Shown in pieces: positions 8,416-13,091 of a stretch of 13,091 nucleotides of DNA; position 1 is the stretch's first letter, and each line of letters starts with the position of its first letter. Position numbers and translations under genes: made by a program. This stretch comes from Actinobacteria bacterium UBA3120 (GTDB taxonomy: Bacteria > Actinomycetota > Actinomycetes > S36-B12): positions 10,655 through 23,745 of the forward strand of contig DEZY01000156.1 in the NCBI GenBank assembly GCA_002365735.1, read 5' to 3'. Below the pieces are notes generated by a model. It worked only from the letters and a program-made list of their open reading frames with translations, was not told the DNA's origin and did no database searches.

Positions 8416-8421
8416 TAGCCT
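8416..8421 (+). promoter_or_regulatory. -10 box TAGCCT of the DUF6542-like gene (leaderless)
   Basis: TAGCCT ends 6 bases before the ATG at 8428 and begins 2 bases after the last base of the rmuC stop codon. The whole rmuC-DUF6542 gap is 13 bp and the box fills its centre. Confidence 0.6.
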
Positions 8422-8427
8422 ATTACT

Positions 8428-9120
8428 ATGACCGACCAACCCGGCGAAGAATATGAGGCGCTCTTTCGCCCAGCAGAGCCCACTCCTGAACCTGTAGTGG
8501 CTGAGCCCACTGAAACCGGACGTGTCTTTAAAAGCCAAGGCGTTCACGGAAATGAAGAGGCGTTACTTGCGCTTCCCACCAGTAGAACTAGTAAATTGCG
8601 AACACTTGAGCGCGTCAATTCGCCGGCTGAATCTGAACATGCCAGCCAAGGCGCGATTGCCATGCATTCGCCGGCACCAGAGCGGTCCGGACAGATCCCA
8701 GCGCCGGAATCCGCGAAAGCCCAACGCGTTCGCGAATCCCGACGTGGTACCGTTTTCGGAGCGCTTAGCGCACTCTGGATTTACGGAATCACAGTCGGAG
8801 TAACGCTGGTTTTTGGTCTGGTCGACGTTCTCATATTCGGTGGCGAACCTGGGGCACTCTCTGGGTTTGGACTCCTTGTAGTCTCAGTCTTCGCGAGTCT
8901 CGCAATTCGCTCACAAGACGATTCCCAAGCCATATTCGCGCCCGCCATTGCATTTTTTGTCATGGCGATGACCGTTGGTCAAATTAACGTGACCGATACT
9001 TCGCTCATTAATCGGTTCGTCACCGTGTTTTTCACTTTGGGAAACAATTGGTTCTGGGTGATTGGGTCCACGATTATCGCCTTGGGCGTGGTGGCCTTTC
9101 GCCGCCGGTCATTTCGCTAA
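8428..9120 (+). CDS. DUF6542-like membrane protein with long disordered N-terminus
   Basis: A 230-residue protein of unknown function. The first roughly 105 residues are rich in Pro, Glu, Ser and Ala and look disordered. The C-terminal half has about four hydrophobic segments (about 108-130, 145-161, 167-185 and 206-223) and ends in a basic tail, RRRSFR. Size, topology and position beside ispH and near ychF fit the actinobacterial DUF6542 family (M. tuberculosis Rv1111c occupies the equivalent place, from memory). I rely more on context than on motifs, since the family has few invariant residues. The basic C-terminus suggests that it faces the cytoplasm. The gene is convergent with ispH: the two stop codons are separated by a single base, so no terminator can lie between them. 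No catalytic residues are apparent. Confidence 0.72.
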   Translation: MTDQPGEEYEALFRPAEPTPEPVVAEPTETGRVFKSQGVHGNEEALLALPTSRTSKLRTLERVNSPAESEHASQGAIAMHSPAPERSGQIPAPESAKAQRVRESRRGTVFGALSALWIYGITVGVTLVFGLVDVLIFGGEPGALSGFGLLVVSVFASLAIRSQDDSQAIFAPAIAFFVMAMTVGQINVTDTSLINRFVTVFFTLGNNWFWVIGSTIIALGVVAFRRRSFR

Positions 9121-9121
9121 A

Positions 9122-10084
9122 TCACTGCGACGTAGCTGCTTTAATATCCCGTCGTAATTCTGGTGGAAGGGCAAACATCAATGTCTCTTCAGTGGTAATC
9201 ACTTCCTCACAGTCATTAAAACCCTGCTCGGCTAACCACTCAATAACTTCTTGTACGAGAAGTTCCGGCACTGATGCTCCACTGGTCACCCCAATCGTAG
9301 ACACGCCTTCAACCCACTCGCTTTGCAATTCGCGGAAACTGTCCACCCGGTAAGAAGCTTGCGCCCCAGCATCCAGGGCGACTTCAACCAAGCGCACTGA
9401 ATTAGACGAGTTACCCGAACCGACCACAATAACGAGTTCGCAATTTGGAGCCATCACTTTAACCGCAGTTTGCCGATTCTGGGTTGCGTAACAAATATCA
9501 TCACTTGGTGGACTCGCCATCTCAGGAAACCGCTCCTTGAGCACGTTGACAGTTTGGATAGTTTCATCGACCGAGAGAGTCGTTTGGGAAAGCCAAATGA
9601 GTTTATCTGGATTTTCAACTTCCAAATTACGTGCTTCCTCAGGGTTCTGGACCAAGGTGATGGACTTGGGGGCCTCCCCCATGGTCCCTTCAACCTCTTC
9701 ATGGCCTTCGTGCCCAATCAGGATGATGTCGAGCCCGTCATTGGAAAAACGCCTTGCTTCAGCGTGAACTTTGGTTACCAGCGGACAAGTTGCGTCAATC
9801 GTCTTAAGGGAGCGTTGGGCGGCTTCTTCATGCACACTCGGAGCAACTCCGTGGGCAGAAAAAACAACCGTTGAACCTTCCGGTACAACATCGAGTTCAT
9901 CAACAAAAATTACGCCGCGATCCTCGAGCGATTGGACTACGTGCCTGTTGTGAACGATCTCTTTGCGAACATAGAGCGGAGCGCCATAGAGATCAAGGGA
10001 TTTCTCGACGGTGAGGATAGCCCGGTCAACCCCCGCACAATATCCACGGGGGGCAGCTAAAAGCACTTTTTTTTCTGAAGCCAT
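9122..10084 (-). CDS. ispH: IspH, 4-hydroxy-3-methylbut-2-enyl diphosphate reductase
   Basis: A 320-residue iron-sulfur enzyme that performs the last step of the non-mevalonate (MEP) pathway, turning HMBPP into IPP and DMAPP. The three cluster-binding cysteines are Cys16 (RGYCAGV), Cys100 (DATCPLV) and Cys198 (DDICYATQ). The substrate-binding histidines are in VHNRH (His45) and SAHGV (His78), and [11 protein letters not shown] at 124-134 is the conserved catalytic loop. The family motif near GSGNSSNS is also present. The frame is open to 10171, but the ATG at 10084 starts the usual [15 protein letters not shown] and has TACGAT 6 bases upstream. Upstream text is not homologous and overlaps xseA. 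It is divergent from xseA, with 59 bp between starts, as in other actinobacteria. Confidence 0.96.
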   Translation of the reverse strand: MASEKKVLLAAPRGYCAGVDRAILTVEKSLDLYGAPLYVRKEIVHNRHVVQSLEDRGVIFVDELDVVPEGSTVVFSAHGVAPSVHEEAAQRSLKTIDATCPLVTKVHAEARRFSNDGLDIILIGHEGHEEVEGTMGEAPKSITLVQNPEEARNLEVENPDKLIWLSQTTLSVDETIQTVNVLKERFPEMASPPSDDICYATQNRQTAVKVMAPNCELVIVVGSGNSSNSVRLVEVALDAGAQASYRVDSFRELQSEWVEGVSTIGVTSGASVPELLVQEVIEWLAEQGFNDCEEVITTEETLMFALPPELRRDIKAATSQ

Positions 10085-10090
10085 GCCCCT

Positions 10091-10096
10091 ATCGTA
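10091..10096 (-). promoter_or_regulatory. -10 box TACGAT of ispH (leaderless)
   Basis: TACGAT on the minus strand, 5 of 6 matches if Y is allowed at position 3, ends 6 bases before the ATG at 10084. The intervening bases AGGGGC are purine-rich but too close to the start to act as a typical ribosome site. Confidence 0.6.
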
Positions 10097-10131
10097 GGCC
10101 CATATCCTAGGTAGAGCACCCGCTGTCCGCT

Positions 10132-10137
10132 TAGGCT
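10132..10137 (+). promoter_or_regulatory. -10 box TAGGCT of the xseAB operon (leaderless)
   Basis: TAGGCT ends 6 bases before the GTG at 10144. It is 35 bp from the divergent ispH box. A CCTAGG palindrome at 10106-10111 lies near the middle of the gap. Confidence 0.55.
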
Positions 10138-10143
10138 GCGCAG

Positions 10144-11289
10144 GTGACCTTGCAGACATCGGAACAATCACCGGCGCCGGTACGAGTGATCTCCAACCTG
10201 CTGCACGACTACATCAATCGCTTGAGTTCCATCTGGATCGAAGGACAGGTCGCCCAGTATCGAGTCCGACCTGGCGCCAATGTCCAGTTCCTCACTCTGC
10301 GTGATACCGATGCTGAGTTTTCACTCAAAATAATGGTGAACTCCGCACTCATCGGAGCAATGGACCCACCCCTAGCCGAGGGGCAGAGAATAATTATTTT
10401 TGGCCGGTGCGATTTCTGGGCCAAACAAGGTTCACTGCAAGTCGTCGCACGCGAAATTCGAGCGGTCGGCCTGGGTGAATTACTCGCCCAGCTGGCTGCC
10501 TTAAAAGAGAAGTTAGCCGCAGAGGGGCTCTTCGCCCCCGAGCGCAAGAAGCCACTGCCTTTTCTCCCCACTCGAATTGGTCTCATTACCGGCCGCCAGA
10601 GTGATGCAATGCATGACGTGCTTGCACACACGAAGGAACGCTGGCCGGGGGCTGACTTTGAGATCCGCGAAGTTGCCGTCCAGGGAGTCAGCGCTGTTAG
10701 CGAAGTCACCGCAGCATTACAAGATCTCGATGCTCTTGGACTCGACGTGATCGTCATCGCTCGAGGCGGTGGCAGCATGGAAGACCTGCTGCCATTTAGC
10801 AACGAAGCTTTGATCCGGGCTGTAAGTATTGCCAGCACGCCAATCGTTAGCGCGATTGGACACGAACAGGACACTCCACTACTCGACTTTGTTGCGGACC
10901 TGCGCGCTTCCACGCCCACCGACGCTGCCAAACGGATCGTCCCTTCTGTCGTTGAAGAACGAAGGAATCTCACCGAACTTCGCGCTCGCAATCTGAGGGC
11001 AATCTCAAATGCACTTGACGTAAATAGATTAAAGTTAAATGAGTTGCGAAATCGCTTGACCCAGCGGGTTACCCATCGCATTGATGCGGAATTGGCCACC
11101 GTCACGCACCTTCGCGCACAGATCCGCGCCCTATCCCCTGCTGCCACCTTAGAACGTGGCTACGCGATTGTTCAGAGCGTAAAAGGCGCAATTATTCGTG
11201 ATCAAGCTCAGGTTGCGGTCGATCAAGAAGTTCAGATTCGAGTGAGCGTCGGCGAATTTTCGGCAACACGAAATGACAACAAGGAGTGA
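10144..11289 (+). CDS. xseA: Exodeoxyribonuclease VII large subunit
   Basis: A 381-residue XseA, the catalytic subunit of exonuclease VII, which degrades single-stranded DNA from both ends into oligonucleotides. An N-terminal OB-fold (about 12-105, with IWIEGQV and VQFLTLRD) binds DNA. The catalytic domain shows [15 protein letters not shown] at 207-211 and GHEQD at 239-243, followed by [13 protein letters not shown] long helical segment, and then [14 protein letters not shown], complete the family pattern. It is shorter than E. coli XseA (456 residues), mainly in the helical coiled-coil part, as in many actinobacteria. The GTG start is supported by the TAGGCT box 6 bases upstream. It forms an operon with xseB, whose GTG start follows the xseA stop after 9 bp. 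Confidence 0.96.
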   Translation: MTLQTSEQSPAPVRVISNLLHDYINRLSSIWIEGQVAQYRVRPGANVQFLTLRDTDAEFSLKIMVNSALIGAMDPPLAEGQRIIIFGRCDFWAKQGSLQVVAREIRAVGLGELLAQLAALKEKLAAEGLFAPERKKPLPFLPTRIGLITGRQSDAMHDVLAHTKERWPGADFEIREVAVQGVSAVSEVTAALQDLDALGLDVIVIARGGGSMEDLLPFSNEALIRAVSIASTPIVSAIGHEQDTPLLDFVADLRASTPTDAAKRIVPSVVEERRNLTELRARNLRAISNALDVNRLKLNELRNRLTQRVTHRIDAELATVTHLRAQIRALSPAATLERGYAIVQSVKGAIIRDQAQVAVDQEVQIRVSVGEFSATRNDNKE

Positions 11290-11293
11290 GGGA
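11281..11293 (+). promoter_or_regulatory. Shine-Dalgarno region of xseB
   Basis: AAGGAG at the end of xseA, followed by GAGGGA across its stop codon, gives two purine-rich matches to the 3' end of 16S rRNA, 12 and 5 bases before the GTG at 11299. It is the only good ribosome site seen in the window, and it precedes the only gene without a -10 box. Confidence 0.6.
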
Positions 11294-11298
11294 TTACC

Positions 11299-11490
11299 GT
11301 GGCAAAAGATGACGAGCTGGGATACGAACAAGCACGTGACGAATTAGCAAGCATTACCGCACAACTTGAACGCGGGGGGCAAAGCCTCGAAGAGTCACTT
11401 GCCCTCTGGGAAAAGGGGGAAGCGTTGGCTCAAGTGTGTGAAAAATGGCTCAATACTGCGAGCGAGCGGATTACTCCACCGGAGAAATAG
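11299..11490 (+). CDS. xseB: Exodeoxyribonuclease VII small subunit
   Basis: A 63-residue helical protein with the family pattern: YEQARDELASITAQLERGG, then SLEESLALWEKGEALAQVCEKWL. Several XseB chains wrap around each XseA in exonuclease VII. It is shorter than E. coli XseB (80 residues), with a brief C-terminal tail (PPEK). It lies 9 bp after xseA and is almost certainly co-transcribed and translated from a Shine-Dalgarno site. The C-terminal coding end overlaps the end of the convergent DUF4245 gene by 20 bp, so both messages would be complementary there. The GTG at 11299 is the only reasonable start, because it directly precedes the conserved helix. Confidence 0.93.
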   Translation: MAKDDELGYEQARDELASITAQLERGGQSLEESLALWEKGEALAQVCEKWLNTASERITPPEK

Positions 11491-12025
11491 TTGCCAATGA
11501 GGCTACTGCAGCCTCAAGCTCTGCCGCAGAGACGGTTCCGCTGAGAACTGTTGTCGAATCCGGAGTCACTCGCACAAGAGCCCGCGAATCAGATCCATCA
11601 AAGACCAACCATTCCTGACCGGCTATTGATTTCTCACCATCAGCTGTAATACCCGCGATTTCATTGATCAGATATTCCTCATTTGAGGCGGCGGACTGCG
11701 TGATTTCTAGGTATTCCTCTTCTGCTGTCACGTAGCCCACATGCCATACGGGTTCATTTTGTGAGTACTTGGTTGGCTCCCAACGAGCGCTTGTTGCTCG
11801 CAGTCCGGCAATTTCAGGGACAAGAATGGGAAAATCGGCTTGCGTATTAGCAAATACGAGTAAGGGGAGCGGATCAAGTTCACGCACTGGATCAGGGGTT
11901 GGGCGCCAGGTGACCAGCATTATGGCGCCGATCACACCCAAAACAATAGCGAGTGAACGCACCATGTCACTCACGGTTTGACCCATTCGGGCATTTGGCT
12001 TTCCGGTGGGAACTGGCGTGCTCAC
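11471..12025 (-). CDS. DUF4245 membrane-anchored protein
   Basis: A 184-residue protein of unknown function. It begins with a short proline-rich cytoplasmic stretch, then the family motif [13 protein letters not shown] (13-25) leading into one membrane helix (about 22-39), and then an outward-facing domain of about 145 residues. The extracellular part includes the pattern [10 protein letters not shown] and WHVGYVT. It carries no lipobox and no cysteine. The family is confined, as far as I know, to actinobacteria and is often next to glpX, as here. The frame is open to an ATG at 12043, but GTG at 12025 has a CATTAT box 6 bases upstream and gives a more usual N-terminus. The six Gs before the start codon lie in the spacer. 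It overlaps xseB by 20 bp at its end and is divergent from glpX. Confidence 0.82.
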   Translation of the reverse strand: MSTPVPTGKPNARMGQTVSDMVRSLAIVLGVIGAIMLVTWRPTPDPVRELDPLPLLVFANTQADFPILVPEIAGLRATSARWEPTKYSQNEPVWHVGYVTAEEEYLEITQSAASNEEYLINEIAGITADGEKSIAGQEWLVFDGSDSRALVRVTPDSTTVLSGTVSAAELEAAVASLATISPVE

Positions 12026-12031
12026 CCCCCC

Positions 12032-12037
12032 ATAATG
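12032..12037 (-). promoter_or_regulatory. -10 box CATTAT of the DUF4245 gene (leaderless)
   Basis: CATTAT on the minus strand ends 6 bases before the GTG at 12025. The spacer is six consecutive Gs that continue into the GTG. Confidence 0.5.
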
Positions 12038-12072
12038 GATCATTGCGCCTGCCGCTGCTCACCCAACACCAC

Positions 12073-12078
12073 TACGCT
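12073..12078 (+). promoter_or_regulatory. -10 box TACGCT of glpX (leaderless)
   Basis: TACGCT ends 6 bases before the ATG at 12085 and is 35 bp from the divergent DUF4245 box. No Shine-Dalgarno sequence precedes the start. Confidence 0.6.
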
Positions 12079-12084
12079 GCTGCC

Positions 12085-13091
12085 ATGAGTGGAGAACAAG
12101 TTGGCGGCGTAGCGGTACCCGAGCGGAATCTGGCCCTTGAATTAGTACGCGCTACGGAGGCCGCCGCCATGGCTGCGGCCCGCTGGGTGGGGCGTGGCGA
12201 CAAAAACGGGGCTGACGGAGCCGCTGTGAATGCCATGCGAACTCTGGTCAGTGGGGTCAGTATGAACGGAATCGTTGTCATTGGTGAAGGCGAAAAGGAC
12301 AAAGCCCCCATGCTGTTCAATGGCGAACGCATCGGCGATGGCAGCGGCGCGGCAGCCGACGTTGCCGTGGACCCCATTGACGGAACCACCCTGGCTGCTA
12401 AAGGGATGCCCAACGCGATCTCGGTTATTGCGGTCGCCGAACGTGGGACCATGTTCGACCCGAGTGCTGTCTTCTACATGGAAAAACTGGTGGTGGGCCC
12501 TGAAGCGGCTGGATTAATTGACATTGAAGCGCCTACCGCTTGGAACCTCGACAAGATTGCCAAAGCGAAAGGTGAGTCGATTTCTGAGCTGACCGTGTGT
12601 CTATTAGATCGACCACGGCACGAAGGTCTCGCTCGTGAGATCCGCGAAGCCGGTGCTCGCATTAAATTTATAGTTGATGGTGACGTTGCCGGTGCGGTGA
12701 TGGCTGCGCGACCCGATACCGGCATTGACGTCCTCATGGGGATCGGCGGGACGCCCGAAGGAATCATTGCTGCTTGCGCGATGACCGCCCTCGGTGGGGA
12801 AATCCAAGGAAAACTCTGGCCGACCAATGATCAAGAGCGCGATAAGGCAATTAATGCTGGGCATGACCTGAGCAGAATTCTTGGTACCCGAGATCTCGTC
12901 TCTGGGAACAACAATTTCTTCTGCGCAACCGGGATTACTGACGGTGAACTGCTGCAAGGGGTTCGATACAGCCCCCAAGGCCCCACCACGAATTCAATTG
13001 TAATGCGGAGCGCGAGCAAGACAATCCGCGAAATCAAAAGCGAGCACCATTACGCGCCTAACTCCCAGTACTCAACCGTGAACACTCAACC
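12085..13091 (+). CDS. glpX: Class II fructose-1,6-bisphosphatase GlpX (3' end cut off)
   Basis: The reading frame is open from 12085 to the window edge, giving 335 complete codons, close to the whole protein (other actinobacterial GlpX proteins run about 330-360 residues). GlpX removes the 1-phosphate of fructose-1,6-bisphosphate in gluconeogenesis and is the main such enzyme in many actinobacteria. The metal- and substrate-binding text is present: [13 protein letters not shown], then DPIDGTT at 96-102, followed by [19 protein letters not shown], the LLDRPRH motif, DGDVAGA, and GIGGTPEGI. The ATG at 12085 is supported by the TACGCT box. Its N-terminus is shorter than that of M. tuberculosis GlpX, lacking the extra leading residues. 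The gene sits next to DUF4245, as in other actinobacteria. Confidence 0.95.
   Translation, partial: MSGEQVGGVAVPERNLALELVRATEAAAMAAARWVGRGDKNGADGAAVNAMRTLVSGVSMNGIVVIGEGEKDKAPMLFNGERIGDGSGAAADVAVDPIDGTTLAAKGMPNAISVIAVAERGTMFDPSAVFYMEKLVVGPEAAGLIDIEAPTAWNLDKIAKAKGESISELTVCLLDRPRHEGLAREIREAGARIKFIVDGDVAGAVMAARPDTGIDVLMGIGGTPEGIIAACAMTALGGEIQGKLWPTNDQERDKAINAGHDLSRILGTRDLVSGNNNFFCATGITDGELLQGVRYSPQGPTTNSIVMRSASKTIREIKSEHHYAPNSQYSTVNTQ

Noticed and set aside
10106..10111. CCTAGG palindrome between ispH and xseA as an operator
   Set aside because: A 6-bp palindrome is too short to call a binding site, and no second copy is seen in the other divergent gaps.
10209..11147. 312-codon minus-strand open frame
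   Set aside because: It is a Ser/Arg-rich mirror of xseA with no recognisable domain, and xseA itself is unmistakable.
12072..13037. Several overlapping minus-strand frames at the right end
   Set aside because: They are shadows of glpX, whose forward frame is open to the edge and matches class II FBPase throughout.
1..13091. CRISPR array, tRNA or rRNA gene, insertion sequence, prophage or defence system
   Set aside because: No direct-repeat array, tRNA-like cloverleaf, transposase or phage protein was seen. All long frames are accounted for by housekeeping families, and the gaps are at most about 64 bp.

Overview
This window looks like core chromosome of an actinobacterium with moderate GC (roughly 50-55% by eye). 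The evidence is a mycothiol-biosynthesis deacetylase (MshB), actinobacterial families such as DUF4245 and a DUF6542-like membrane protein, and a gene neighbourhood (glpX, DUF4245, xseB, xseA, ispH, DUF6542-like, ychF) that I recall as also clustered in Mycobacterium tuberculosis. Genes are very tightly packed and the longest non-coding gap is about 64 bp, which suggests a streamlined genome. I cannot name the species.

Layout from left to right: partial mshB (-), an S9B dipeptidyl-peptidase-like serine peptidase (+), typA/bipA (-), an ACT-GNAT fusion protein (+), a divergent cysteine-synthase-family PLP enzyme (+), ychF (-), rmuC (+), a DUF6542-like membrane protein (+), ispH (-), xseA and xseB (+), a DUF4245 protein (-), and a 3'-truncated glpX (+). 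Only xseA-xseB is a clear operon. Most other genes alternate in orientation, giving five divergent pairs with 43-64 bp between start codons and four convergent pairs whose stops lie between 29 bp apart and 20 bp overlapped.

The most striking non-coding signal is a -10 hexamer (usually TAnnnT, often TAnnCT) ending 5-7 bases, usually exactly 6, before the start codon of essentially every first gene. That is the geometry of leaderless transcription. It sets most start codons here, including several GTG starts well inside longer open frames. The one gene with an upstream partner and no such box, xseB, has a Shine-Dalgarno sequence instead.

The genes are mostly housekeeping: thiol metabolism (mshB, the cysteine-synthase homologue), translation and ribosome-associated GTPases (typA, ychF), isoprenoid synthesis (ispH), DNA repair (xseAB, rmuC), gluconeogenesis (glpX) and peptide degradation. 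I see no mobile element, CRISPR array, RNA gene, prophage or defence island. The least conventional proteins are the ACT-GNAT fusion and the PLP enzyme directly downstream of it, which together could form an amino-acid-responsive unit.
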